Assembly (NCBI RefSeq): GCF_008370255.1
Contig: NZ_SEUI01000002.1
Location: 506,221-570,220, forward strand
Direction of reading: 5' to 3'
From: Pseudoalteromonas sp. FUC4
GTDB taxonomy: Bacteria > Pseudomonadota > Gammaproteobacteria > Enterobacterales > Alteromonadaceae
Length of the DNA: 64,000 bases
Of this stretch, positions 48,099 through 57,593 are shown in pieces (positions within the stretch are counted from its first letter, which is position 1; the number at the start of each line of letters is the position of its first letter). The notes beneath the pieces were generated by a model. It did no database searches. It was not told the DNA's origin and saw only the letters and a program-made list of their open reading frames with translations. The translations under genes and the position numbers were made by a program.

Positions 48099-48893
48099 TT
48101 ATTTAAGTGTTTGTAAATATTTAATATACACAGGCGCACTTTCAAATTTTGATAACCACTGCCACATTTGCAAGCTTAGAGTGTTATTTTCTTCATAGAA
48201 TTTTTTTGAAAATACAAGATAACCATGGCTGGTTTCGTACGGTGGGTAAATCGGTTTAACATTATTACCCTCATACGGATAACTAGACACTTTTAAGCCA
48301 TCTACTTGGCATAGATCAACGCTCGCTTGCACCACTCCCTTATCTAGCAACTCAAAAGCTTTGCTTTTAGAAAACGTATTATGAATAAAAAATGGTTCTT
48401 CTTTTAACGCGCTATTTAACCCATAACCATTAGGAATAGCTATCGTAAAAGCTTTATTTTGAAATACTTCGCGCGTCTCCCACTCTTTATGAAATTTATA
48501 ACGCCCTATAAGGCAGCTACCAAATTCACTTATTGCATAGTCATTTTGTAATTTACCTTGCTCATTTACAGGGTAAACAGCAAAATTTTCTCGCCCTTTG
48601 CGATAACTCGCAATAACGGCATCAACACGATTAAATTCTAAATCGTTTAAGCATCTACGCCATGGCTTTCTTACATATGATATTTCTACATCAGGCAATG
48701 CTAAATCAAGTTGTTGGAGTATTTCAATTGATGCACCGGGTTTATCCGTTGGCGTATTTTGTCCTTCACCTAAAAACATAGGAGCTATGTTTTTGTCTTC
48801 GTAACAAAACACGAGACTCTGCGGTTTGCTAAATGCAGTAGCGGTAAACATTAAACTGGCAATAAAAAAGTACACTAAGCTATTAATACGCAT
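48099..48893 (-). CDS. periplasmic solute-binding-like protein (SBP family 3)
   Basis: A 264-residue exported protein with a signal peptide (about 1-22) and family-3 solute-binding features: PQSLVFCYEDKNIAPMFLGEG, a GASIEILQQLDLALPDVEI block and RVDAVIASYRKGRENFAVYP. It lacks transporter partners, like the protein at 17972. The ligand is unknown. Monocistronic. Confidence 0.75.
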   Translation of the reverse strand: MRINSLVYFFIASLMFTATAFSKPQSLVFCYEDKNIAPMFLGEGQNTPTDKPGASIEILQQLDLALPDVEISYVRKPWRRCLNDLEFNRVDAVIASYRKGRENFAVYPVNEQGKLQNDYAISEFGSCLIGRYKFHKEWETREVFQNKAFTIAIPNGYGLNSALKEEPFFIHNTFSKSKAFELLDKGVVQASVDLCQVDGLKVSSYPYEGNNVKPIYPPYETSHGYLVFSKKFYEENNTLSLQMWQWLSKFESAPVYIKYLQTLK

Positions 48894-48965
48894 AATAATT
48901 TTTATTAGTTGGTTATTTAAATTATAGGTTGAGTTAAGCAGACTGACTATATTTTATCAAATAAT

Positions 48966-49436
48966 TTACATTAATCCTTCGTGTTTCAGCAACCACAGTT
49001 TCCTATCAAGCCCACCAGCATAGCCCGTTAACTTTGCATTTGCGCCAATAATTCGGTGACACGGCACAATAATACTAATCGGATTTTTACCATTCGCAGC
49101 GCCTACCGCTCTCACCGCTTTTGGGTTATTGAGTTGATTTGCAATATAGCCGTATGTTTGTGACTGTCCAAAAGGTACTGTTAATAGTGCTTGCCATACA
49201 TTTTGCTGAAATACCGTACCGTTCGTATCAAGTGGTACATCAAACGTAGTACGCTTTTTAGCGAAGTACTCGTTTAACTGCGCAGCGCAAATAAGCACCG
49301 CTTTGTTAGTGACTTGCTCAAGTGCCGTATGAGGGTGAGCAACTGGTGGATAAAAACCAACGTAACTCACGCCTTTATCAGTCGCTTGAATAACTATGTC
49401 GTCTATCGGGCTTGAAATGGATGTTTGAATAATCAC
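48966..49436 (-). CDS. ogt: methylated-DNA-protein-cysteine methyltransferase
   Basis: A 156-residue suicide enzyme that removes O6-alkyl groups from guanine. The active-site Cys is in IIVPCHRIIG, the DNA-binding helix-turn-helix in FGQSQTYGYIANQLNNPKAVRA, cut here to its 20 core residues. The proposed start is a GTG at 49436 that shares one base with the upstream stop; a longer frame (49487) would read into the AlkA domain. It is translationally coupled to the Ada/AlkA fusion, making an alkylation-repair operon. Confidence 0.85.
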   Translation of the reverse strand: MIIQTSISSPIDDIVIQATDKGVSYVGFYPPVAHPHTALEQVTNKAVLICAAQLNEYFAKKRTTFDVPLDTNGTVFQQNVWQALLTVPFGQSQTYGYIANQLNNPKAVRAVGAANGKNPISIIVPCHRIIGANAKLTGYAGGLDRKLWLLKHEGLM

Positions 49437-50788
49437 TATAATTGCTGCCAAAGTTGAAAAGTTAAGTAAGAGCGAAAAGGAGCGCAATTAGCAGGCTCAA
49501 AAGGGTTTGCCGCCGCTTGAGCTTTTTTAACACCTAAGTCGCCATCAAGTAGTATATCGGGTTGGCTTTGCCCTCGTAGCTTTGCATAATTTACTGTCCA
49601 TGGGCCAATTCCCTTTAAGCTAAGCCATTCGTCTAAATCGTCATTTTCAGGATTTAGTGCACAAAACTGGGCTAAGTTGTGTAGCGCATTTTTGCGTGCT
49701 TGTGGCATTTTAAAAAATGCAAAATCACTATTAGCAACAATTTTAGCCGTAGGAAAATAGACGGCATCGCCCTCTTTTTCGCCTAATTCATCCACTAACT
49801 TTGTTACTAAATTATGCGCCGCAGTAACACTCACTTGTTGCCCAAGTACCGCCCTTATGCCGGCTTCAAAACTTGACCAAATCCCAGGAAGCCTGAGTCC
49901 TTCACACACTGTAAACGCATTGTTTATATTAGCGCTTAAATGCGTTTCAATTAAATTAATATCGGCATCTAAATCAAGCACACGGCGTATATTGTTTATA
50001 ACAGGTTGTAAGTACACCGTATTGTCTATATTGATAGATACACTAAAGTGGTTTTTACTCGCTATAAATTCAGCGGTAAAGCTTCCTTTATATTTCTCAC
50101 TTGCAAAAGTACGCCCGTAGCTCGTTTGCGTTATCCACTCCATTGGTTTTATTAAGCGCCTTTGTAAAAAGCCCTGCAAAGCAGGCCAATTATAAGGCGG
50201 CCTAAATGGTAGCGTTAACGTGAGTGTTGATGTTGGTTTTTTATCGCCACTGCGCAGCTTTGAGGGAGCTATATTTAACTGCTGTAAAAATGCATCATTA
50301 AAACGCCTAATGCTTTTAAAGCCTGCGGCAAACGCTATTTCGGTGAGGGGTAAGTGTGTTTCTTGAATCAGTTTTTTAGCAAAGTGGCATTGGTTAAATA
50401 ATCGATATTGCGTAATCGACACGCCAAAATACTGCTTAAACAACTGCCTTAAATAACGACTACTTATACCTAAACGAGCTGCTAGATTTTCGCAGTCGTG
50501 TTCATCATTTTGATCTATTAACTGTTTTGCTCTAAGTGCAGTTGTTTTTGTACCCTGCCATGCAGCACTACCTGGGGCACTATCGGGCCTGCATCGGATA
50601 CACGGCCTAAAACCATCTTGCGCCGCGTTATGGGCAAACTGATAATAAGCAACGTTTTTTTCGTGAGCCGTTGGTGCAGGGCAAATAGGTCTGCAATAAA
50701 TACCCGTACTTTTTACCGCTACGTAAAAAAGCCCATCAAAACGAGGATCGCGACTCTGACGTGCTTTTTGCCAATGTGAAGTGTCCAT
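49436..50788 (-). CDS. Ada-type sensor / AlkA glycosylase fusion
   Basis: A 450-residue fusion. An N-terminal Ada zinc domain (about 1-75) has four cysteines in YCRPICPA and RPCIRCRPD, one of which accepts methyl groups in the family. An AraC-type HTH follows (85-170, LAARLGISSRYLRQLFKQYF). AlkA N-terminal (190-300) and HhH glycosylase (305-450) domains complete it, with WLSLKGIGPWTVNYAKLRG and a catalytic Asp in LLDGDLG. It therefore combines the methyl-sensing activator and 3-methyladenine repair. Ogt follows directly. Confidence 0.9.
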   Translation of the reverse strand: MDTSHWQKARQSRDPRFDGLFYVAVKSTGIYCRPICPAPTAHEKNVAYYQFAHNAAQDGFRPCIRCRPDSAPGSAAWQGTKTTALRAKQLIDQNDEHDCENLAARLGISSRYLRQLFKQYFGVSITQYRLFNQCHFAKKLIQETHLPLTEIAFAAGFKSIRRFNDAFLQQLNIAPSKLRSGDKKPTSTLTLTLPFRPPYNWPALQGFLQRRLIKPMEWITQTSYGRTFASEKYKGSFTAEFIASKNHFSVSINIDNTVYLQPVINNIRRVLDLDADINLIETHLSANINNAFTVCEGLRLPGIWSSFEAGIRAVLGQQVSVTAAHNLVTKLVDELGEKEGDAVYFPTAKIVANSDFAFFKMPQARKNALHNLAQFCALNPENDDLDEWLSLKGIGPWTVNYAKLRGQSQPDILLDGDLGVKKAQAAANPFEPANCAPFRSYLTFQLWQQL

Positions 50789-50862
50789 AAACGGCTCTAT
50801 AAATTAATCTAATAGAGCCTAGCTTATAGAAAATAAACTGTATTACTAGCCATATTCGGCAC

Positions 50863-51474
50863 TCAACTTACTGCGGCTAAGTAGCGTTTTTCAACTTCAG
50901 TCCAATTAATTACATTATAAAAAGCGGCAATATAGTCAGGACGTTTATTTTGATACTTCAAATAATAAGCATGCTCCCATACATCAAGTCCTAAAATAGG
51001 GGTATTTCCCTGCATTAAAGGACTATCTTGATTAGCACTATTTTCTACAATCAGCTTTTCATCTGGTGTTACACATAGCCACGCCCAACCACTGCCAAAT
51101 TGGCTAATTGCAGCAGCTGTAAATTCCTCTTTAAACTTATCAAAACTGCCAAACTGTTCATTTATTGCCTGAGCTACACTACCTTCAGGTTCACCTCCTC
51201 CTTGTGGGCTCATTACTTGCCAAAATAAGCTGTGATTAAAATGCCCCCCTACATGCTCTTGTACTGCTTTTTGTAAATCATTTGGTAAGCCATTAATCTC
51301 TCTCAATAACTTTTCGGCATCTAAATCAGCAAACAGTGTATTCGCTAAAGCAGCATTAGCTTTATTGATATAGGTTTGATGATGTAAAGTATGATGAATA
51401 TGCATTGTTTTACCATCAATATGGGGCTCAAGCGCATCGTACTCATAGTTAAGTGCAGGCAAAGTAAACGCCAT
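50863..51474 (-). CDS. sodA: superoxide dismutase, Mn type
   Basis: Dismutates superoxide. 203 residues. Metal ligands are His in HHTLHHQ, His in [10 protein letters not shown], Asp in LDVWEH and His in the same motif. The GGHxNHSxFW and QGGGEP forms point to the manganese type over iron. It is the second gene after an orfX-like gene with a Fur box upstream, the arrangement by which Pseudomonas turns sodA on under iron limitation. Confidence 0.93.
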   Translation of the reverse strand: MAFTLPALNYEYDALEPHIDGKTMHIHHTLHHQTYINKANAALANTLFADLDAEKLLREINGLPNDLQKAVQEHVGGHFNHSLFWQVMSPQGGGEPEGSVAQAINEQFGSFDKFKEEFTAAAISQFGSGWAWLCVTPDEKLIVENSANQDSPLMQGNTPILGLDVWEHAYYLKYQNKRPDYIAAFYNVINWTEVEKRYLAAVS

Positions 51475-51497
51475 AAATTACTCCTTTATCTTTTAAA

Positions 51498-52004
51498 TTA
51501 GTGCAGTTGATTGTTTGTAGTACTCTGTGAGCATAAGCAAAAATTCACTTGCTCTATTAGCTCAGGTAAAAAATGATAGCGTCTTGCAAATGATACAAGT
51601 TCAGAGGACGTTTTAGTGTAATGATGCTTACTCACTTTTTGTATATCGTAATGAGTATGCTCAGTTAGTGAACAGAGTGTTAAGTGTACTTCGCATAGCC
51701 ATTTGCATGCATTTTCAGGCTGCTGCATAGCTATATAGGTATCAGCTAAATTATGCGAGGCAACAACAAGTGCGGGTATGCAATGCTCAATAGCATGAAT
51801 GACATTGTTATTAATCTGAGCATATAAAAACTGCTGAAGAAGATGCTCTGCAAGTGTTTTAGCTAATAAGTATTTATCGCGGGCTTCGAGAAGTGCACCT
51901 TGTTCAAATGCATAATTACCTTGCATTATATTCGACTGCCAAGGGCTTAATGCTTGATTAAGATAAAGTAAATCTGAGTGGGATTGTTTTTGATTTGAGA
52001 TCAT
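51498..52004 (-). CDS. orfX-like helical protein upstream of sodA
   Basis: A 168-residue helical protein that matches no named family I am sure of. It looks TPR-like: two blocks, YAFEQGALLEARDKYLLAKT and PALVVASHNLADTYIAMQQ, repeat the small-residue spacing of TPR helices. It sits 23 bases before sodA, as the unnamed orfX does in the fumC-orfX-sodA operon of Pseudomonas. A Fur box precedes it. Function unknown. Confidence 0.65.
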   Translation of the reverse strand: MISNQKQSHSDLLYLNQALSPWQSNIMQGNYAFEQGALLEARDKYLLAKTLAEHLLQQFLYAQINNNVIHAIEHCIPALVVASHNLADTYIAMQQPENACKWLCEVHLTLCSLTEHTHYDIQKVSKHHYTKTSSELVSFARRYHFLPELIEQVNFCLCSQSTTNNQLH

Positions 52005-52064
52005 ATAATCATCTGCACGTTTATTTATGGGCGTGTAGTTAACTTACACACCCAAAAACTCAAA

Positions 52065-52079
52065 TGCAAATGATTTTCA
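52065..52079. promoter_or_regulatory. Fur box of the orfX-like/sodA operon
   Basis: TGCAAATGATTTTCA matches the 7-1-7 Fur consensus TGATAATNATTATCA at 12 of 14 defined positions, and lies about 60 bases upstream of the first gene (minus strand). Binding is inferred. Confidence 0.65.
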
Positions 52080-52083
52080 TTAA

Positions 52084-52566
52084 CTATTTAGCGAAATCTA
52101 GTAATTCCTGCCCTGTTAAGCGATATATTATCCATTCGTTTTGCGGCTTTGCACCAATGCTATTGTAAAAATCGATAGCGGGTTTATTCCAATCTAAAAC
52201 CACCCATTCAAACCGACCACAGTTATTGCTAATCGCCTTATTAGCTAAGTGCTTCATAATGGCTTTACCAGCACCATTGCCACGGCTATCTGGGCTTACG
52301 TATAAATCTTCAAGGTATAGGCCATTTTTACCTAACCAGGTAGAGTAATTATAAAAATAGACCGCAAAACCAATTGGCTCATCACCTTCTAAACAAATTA
52401 TGCTGTGCGCAGTTGCACCGTCACTAAACAGGGTATCTAAAATAGCCTGTTCGTCTGTTTTAACTGCATCCGGTTCTTTTTCATATATGGCAAGTTCGGT
52501 AATAAAGTGCAAAATTGTTTTTGCATCACTTGGTTTTGCATCACGTATTATAATGGGTTGGCTCAT
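52084..52566 (-). CDS. GNAT acetyltransferase (SSAT-like)
   Basis: A 160-residue acetyl-CoA-dependent N-acetyltransferase. It has IIIRDAKPSDAKTILHFI, the motif-A segment LYVSPDSRGNGAGKAIMKHL, and ends RFEWVVLDWNKPAIDFYNSIG, which is typical of the spermidine/spermine acetyltransferase-like group (diamine acetyltransferases). Substrate unproved. It lies 12 bases after the stop of the giant kinase gene, on the same strand. Confidence 0.82.
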   Translation of the reverse strand: MSQPIIIRDAKPSDAKTILHFITELAIYEKEPDAVKTDEQAILDTLFSDGATAHSIICLEGDEPIGFAVYFYNYSTWLGKNGLYLEDLYVSPDSRGNGAGKAIMKHLANKAISNNCGRFEWVVLDWNKPAIDFYNSIGAKPQNEWIIYRLTGQELLDFAK

Positions 52567-52578
52567 TGTATTTTTACC

Positions 52579-55500
52579 TTAAATATACTGCTCTAATTTA
52601 TCTTTTAAAATATCTAATTGAATAGGTTTACTCAAGTAATCGTCCATGCCTGCTGTTATACAACGCTCTTTATCGGAGTTCATTGCATTAGCAGTAAGGG
52701 CAATAATTTTTATATTTTTATGTTGCTCACCCGCTCCCCCTTCGCGTATAGCTGCTGTTGCCCCAAACCCATCCAAAACTGGCATTTGGCAATCCATAAG
52801 TACCAATTTAAAAAAGCCAGAATCATGAGACTCTAATATATCAATTGCCAATTGACCATTTTCGGCAATTGTAACGTCGCAATTAAGCTTTTTGAGCATT
52901 AATGTAGCCACTTGCCGATTAATTGGATTATCCTCTACAAGTAATATTTGGGTAGATGCCTGCACCTGTTCTTTTTTAAGAGAAGAAATATAGCCTGACG
53001 TAACAAGTGGGAGTGTCTCGTCTGCATCATTACTTGTTATCACTGACAGTGCAGAAATTAAATCGGCTGTGGTTACAGGTTTGGGGAAATATGCCTGAAA
53101 ACCTGCATTAGAATAGCGCTGCGCACCTTCCATACCAGCGATACTAGTCATCATTACAAGTGGCATTAATTTATAATGTTCATGTGCTTTTAGTGCTTTA
53201 CACAGCTCTATGCCATCCATCTCTGGCATTTGCATGTCAAGGACTGCAATATCATACATGCAATTGTTACTTTTATACTGCTGCGCACACATATCAAGTG
53301 CTTGATGCGCATCACATGCAAGTGCAACCTTAGCGCCCCAATGTTCAAGCTGTTGTGAAATTACAATTCGATTTGTCTCGTTATCATCAACAACCAGAAC
53401 GGTTAGCTCTTCCATATTAATATTTGGAATATAACGTTCTTTTTGATCTCCCGGAGTTAGCATTATAGTGGCAGTAAAGGTACTCCCTTTACCGGCTTCG
53501 CTAGTGAGAGAGATGGCTCCCCCCATTAGCTCACAAAGCTGCTTACAAATAGCCAGCCCTAAGCCACTGCCTCCATATTCACGCGTTGTTGATGCATCGA
53601 CTTGAGAAAACGGAGTAAATAATTGCTCTTGTTTTTCTAAACTTATTCCTATGCCTGAGTCCTTTATACTTACAACAAACTCTAAACCTTGAACTACTTT
53701 ATTAATTTTCGCGCTTACAACGACCTCGCCTTTACTCGTAAACTTAACCGCGTTGCTCAATAAATTAGTGATTACTTGGCGAATGCGCCCAGGATCGCCG
53801 CATAACTGCGAAGGTTCCAGCGCTACCAGATCCAAAATAATTTCAATACCTTTATCTTGAGCTGTAAATGCTTGTGCAGCAGCAACTTCACCAATTAAAT
53901 CACGTCCATTAAAGTTAATCTCTTCAAGCTCGATTTTACCTGCTTCAGCTTTAGAGAAATCTAAAATATCGTTAATTACACCCAATAAAGAATGTGCACT
54001 TTTTTTGGCTATATCTACTTTTGTTTCTATTGGTTTAGATAATGACTCTAATTGAACAAGTTCTAGCATACCGAGTACACCATTCATTGGCGTTCTGATT
54101 TCATGGCTCATGGTTGCTAAAAACTGACTCTTAGCAATAGCTGCATCCTCTGCTTTCACAAGCGCAACTTTAAGCTCTTCACTAATTACTTTTCGTTTTT
54201 GAGAAACTAAAGTACTACCCACTAAAGTAGCTAATGATCGAAGATAGGTTTCTTCACTTTGCGTCCAATAGTGGTGCTCGCCAACGGTTTCAGCACATAA
54301 AATACCTAAATTACCATCGCCTGTTGCTATAACGGCACCAAGCATAGATTTAATGTTTAGTGGTTTTGCATACGCTTCTATAAAATCAACAGTTGCCGGG
54401 TGAGTATAAACATCATCAATAGCCACTAAATTATGCATATAGATGGCATCATAATAAGTAGGGTAATCTTTGGCTGTTAAAACAGCATCTGTATCTACAA
54501 ACCCTTGACCATCTATATATAAACTTTGACACGCCATTGCGTCTCGTTGTTCGTTAAAAATCCATACCGAAGCACGTGCAACATTTAGCACTTCACACAT
54601 AGATTTAACCGCTAGCTTTTTAACTTGCTCTACATCACTATTTTGTACTTCAGGTGCAACCGTAAGCGCGGCTAAGTTTTTGTTATATCTGTTGGCTTTT
54701 TCGCTTTCAAGTTCAAGGCGTTTATGTGCATCGATACTTTGAAATGAGCCAAAAACACGCACACATTTACCATCTTTAAACTCTGTTTGCCCCATCGATT
54801 TAACCCAGCGCTCCTGCCCTGTATAAGTTAAAATAATAAGTTCAACACTCCAACTCTCTCCAAGCGTAACAGCGCATTCAAACAGAGTATTTATAGTATC
54901 TTGATGTACACCTGGTTTATAAAACTCAATGGCAGTATCTATATTCGGTTCAAAATCTTCAGGGACCTCATGAATCACCTTAACCTCATCAGACCAATAA
55001 AGCGTATGCGCTTCTAAGTCCATTTCCCATGCGCCAATTTGACCTTGTTTACTCATTGATTCTAATAGGCTTTGCTGACGTTTTATTTCTAGTTGTGTGT
55101 TATAACGCTCTGTAATATCTAAAATAAAGCCATCTAAATGCAATATGTTGCCATCATCTGCGTAAATCGCTTGGCCTTTTTCGTTTACCCAATGCACTGA
55201 GCCATCGCGGGCTGTAATTCTATACTCAACAGACCATGACTGCTTAGCACTGGCACAGCGTAAAATTTCAGCTTTTATTTTTTTAGAATCGTCTTCGCAT
55301 ATTAAATCAAAAAAGTTGAGTGTTTCGTTATGTATTAACTCATCAGGTGAATAACCTGTTATCTCACTTGCTTGCTCACTCATATAAAGCGTGCTTAATT
55401 TATCATCAAACTTACAACGATAAATAATGCCAGGGGTATTTGATACTAAAGATTCAAATCTATCTCGGCTTCCTTGCAGTTCAAGTTCAGTTGCTTTTTT

Positions 55501-57369
55501 GTCTGAGATATCTAAGTGAGTGCCTATCATTCGCTTAGGCGAACCATCACTATTCCATTCAACCACTTTAGCTGTATCAAGCACCCACACCCAATGGCCC
55601 TTTTTATGCTTCATACGCGCTTCACTTTCGTAGTAATCTGTTTCACCAGCAAAGTGCGCTTTTAGCTTTAAGTCTGATTCAATTAAATCCTCTGGGTGAG
55701 CAAATTTATACCACGTTTGTATTGTACAAGGTTCTAGATCACTCAGTTTATACCCTATAATTTCAGCCCAACGGTTATTTAAAACAACTAAGTTAGTATC
55801 AATATACCAATCCCAAATACCTACAGCAGTTGTATCTATCACTAACTGCAACTGTGTTTTATGTTGCTCAAGCTCTAGCTCTTGTAGTTTAAGCGCGGTC
55901 ATATCGGTACGAATAGCAATATAGCTTTGCGGTTTACCGCTTTCATCTAAAAATGGCGCAATCGTCGTATCTACCCAATATATGCCACCATGCTTCGCTT
56001 TATTGCATATTTGCCCGTTCCATACATCTCCGCGTTTGAGGGTTTTATACATATTTTTAAAAAATTCTTTTTCGTGCTTTCCAGAATTTAAAATACGATG
56101 GTTTTGACCTATTAATTCATATTCATCGTAGCCACTAATTTCACAAAATTTCTTATTTACAAAAGTAATGGTGCCATGCAAATCAGTTACTGCAACAATG
56201 GCATGTTCATCTAATGCGCTTTTTTGCTCAGCTAATTGTTTTAATGCAATTTGAAGTGCAGAGCGTTGTTTTTGCAGTATACTTTGCTGTTCTGCTTTTA
56301 CGGCCACTAACTTACGCAGGCCTAATGAAAGCTGATTAAACTCTATGCTGTCGTTTATTATTGGCACTTTAATCACATCACCTTTGGTAATGTTTTCAAC
56401 AATTTTAGCTAAGTTAATTAAAGGTCGAGAAAGCCGACGACCAAACCACCACGACGACGTTAATATAAGTAGTAACGCCCCCATATTTGTTAATATAGCG
56501 AGCTGCTTATAATAATTAGACCCTTGCAATGCAACGTTTTTTGGTTTTGATACAAGTAATTGCCAACCAGATTCATTTAAAAACTCTAAAGAATTAATAT
56601 ACCCATATAAAATGGCTTCATCTTTATTACTATAAGAAAAAACACGTTGTGTTGGTGAGCCGCTTTGAGAGAAAAATAGTGGTTGGGTATCGTCTGTATT
56701 ATTACTTTTTTGAATTTGATTATTGTGCATAACATAAAATGTTATGTCTTTATTAGCTGTGTGTATTTTACTTAGATTATCCAATAAGCCGTTTAAATTT
56801 ATATCTGCGAGCAAGATGGTTTGTAACTTATTTTCGCCATTTAACACCGGTAAACCAATAATATGATACTCACGCCCTGAGACAGTCATTGACTGAAATT
56901 GAATTTTACCTGTGTTTTTAATACCAGAACGAATGTCGTTAAAGCGTTGATCTTTAATAACATTAAAAAAGGGGGATGTGGGGAGTGAATTAACGAGGTC
57001 TACATCAATAAGCTCTACATTATTGACAAAGTCGTACTGCTCAACAAATTGACTGATTAATTTTTGTTTTTTAGCAGGGCTAATATCAAACTGTTCCCTA
57101 AGCAAATATAGGTCTTTAACATGGTCCGCAAACCAAATATCAGCAAATTGCTTACCTATATTATTAAGCTCGTTTAGTTCAGTGTCTGCATTTTGTTTAA
57201 GGGTGCTATTTACGTGTTCAAGACTAAACCAAGTAAGTATACAAAGAGGCCCTAAGGCTATAATTATAAAGGTTATAATTAACTTACTTCGAACAGATTG
57301 TCCTTTACCTGTTAATTCACCAAAGTTTAAACCTTTGTCCATGCTTAATACCCAGCAGCTTTTAATCAT
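52579..57369 (-). CDS. hybrid sensor histidine kinase, four PAS, GAF, two receivers
   Basis: A 1,596-residue membrane kinase. TM1 is about 28-50, a Cache-like periplasmic domain about 50-290, TM2 about 290-312, then a HAMP-like linker. Four PAS domains (about 390-500, 505-625, 630-755, 770-890) and a GAF domain (about 905-1060) follow. The HisKA box is FLATMSHEIRTPMNGVLG, then HATPase, then receivers opening LTVLVVDDNETNR and ILLVEDNPINR. There is no Hpt domain, so a separate phosphotransfer partner is needed. Alternative start at 57342. Confidence 0.88.
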   Translation of the reverse strand: MIKSCWVLSMDKGLNFGELTGKGQSVRSKLIITFIIIALGPLCILTWFSLEHVNSTLKQNADTELNELNNIGKQFADIWFADHVKDLYLLREQFDISPAKKQKLISQFVEQYDFVNNVELIDVDLVNSLPTSPFFNVIKDQRFNDIRSGIKNTGKIQFQSMTVSGREYHIIGLPVLNGENKLQTILLADINLNGLLDNLSKIHTANKDITFYVMHNNQIQKSNNTDDTQPLFFSQSGSPTQRVFSYSNKDEAILYGYINSLEFLNESGWQLLVSKPKNVALQGSNYYKQLAILTNMGALLLILTSSWWFGRRLSRPLINLAKIVENITKGDVIKVPIINDSIEFNQLSLGLRKLVAVKAEQQSILQKQRSALQIALKQLAEQKSALDEHAIVAVTDLHGTITFVNKKFCEISGYDEYELIGQNHRILNSGKHEKEFFKNMYKTLKRGDVWNGQICNKAKHGGIYWVDTTIAPFLDESGKPQSYIAIRTDMTALKLQELELEQHKTQLQLVIDTTAVGIWDWYIDTNLVVLNNRWAEIIGYKLSDLEPCTIQTWYKFAHPEDLIESDLKLKAHFAGETDYYESEARMKHKKGHWVWVLDTAKVVEWNSDGSPKRMIGTHLDISDKKATELELQGSRDRFESLVSNTPGIIYRCKFDDKLSTLYMSEQASEITGYSPDELIHNETLNFFDLICEDDSKKIKAEILRCASAKQSWSVEYRITARDGSVHWVNEKGQAIYADDGNILHLDGFILDITERYNTQLEIKRQQSLLESMSKQGQIGAWEMDLEAHTLYWSDEVKVIHEVPEDFEPNIDTAIEFYKPGVHQDTINTLFECAVTLGESWSVELIILTYTGQERWVKSMGQTEFKDGKCVRVFGSFQSIDAHKRLELESEKANRYNKNLAALTVAPEVQNSDVEQVKKLAVKSMCEVLNVARASVWIFNEQRDAMACQSLYIDGQGFVDTDAVLTAKDYPTYYDAIYMHNLVAIDDVYTHPATVDFIEAYAKPLNIKSMLGAVIATGDGNLGILCAETVGEHHYWTQSEETYLRSLATLVGSTLVSQKRKVISEELKVALVKAEDAAIAKSQFLATMSHEIRTPMNGVLGMLELVQLESLSKPIETKVDIAKKSAHSLLGVINDILDFSKAEAGKIELEEINFNGRDLIGEVAAAQAFTAQDKGIEIILDLVALEPSQLCGDPGRIRQVITNLLSNAVKFTSKGEVVVSAKINKVVQGLEFVVSIKDSGIGISLEKQEQLFTPFSQVDASTTREYGGSGLGLAICKQLCELMGGAISLTSEAGKGSTFTATIMLTPGDQKERYIPNINMEELTVLVVDDNETNRIVISQQLEHWGAKVALACDAHQALDMCAQQYKSNNCMYDIAVLDMQMPEMDGIELCKALKAHEHYKLMPLVMMTSIAGMEGAQRYSNAGFQAYFPKPVTTADLISALSVITSNDADETLPLVTSGYISSLKKEQVQASTQILLVEDNPINRQVATLMLKKLNCDVTIAENGQLAIDILESHDSGFFKLVLMDCQMPVLDGFGATAAIREGGAGEQHKNIKIIALTANAMNSDKERCITAGMDDYLSKPIQLDILKDKLEQYI

Positions 57370-57516
57370 TTAATATTACTTACATTAATGCACTAAATAT
57401 ATAAAGACGCAAGTTTTGAGCCGTAAACTCCTTAAAAAATGGGTGTTTAGCGTTACAAGATTAAATTCACACTTTTTAAAATATACGTCTTTATTACTAG
57501 CTTATAATTAGATTTA

Positions 57517-57547
57517 TTGACCCTACCGCATCTGTAGCGGTTTTAAA
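57517..57547 (+). promoter_or_regulatory. putative MerR-type promoter of the CDF gene
   Basis: TTGACC, then exactly 19 bases (CTACCGCATCTGTAGCGGT), then TTTAAA. The long 19-base spacer with dyads CTAC..GTAG and ACCGC..GCGGT is the hallmark of promoters activated by MerR-family metal sensors (CueR, ZntR, CadR). Start codon 47 bases downstream. No merR gene is in the window. Confidence 0.5.
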
Positions 57548-57593
57548 CCAGCCATGATATAAGCAATATTCAATTAATACATTTGAGGACATT

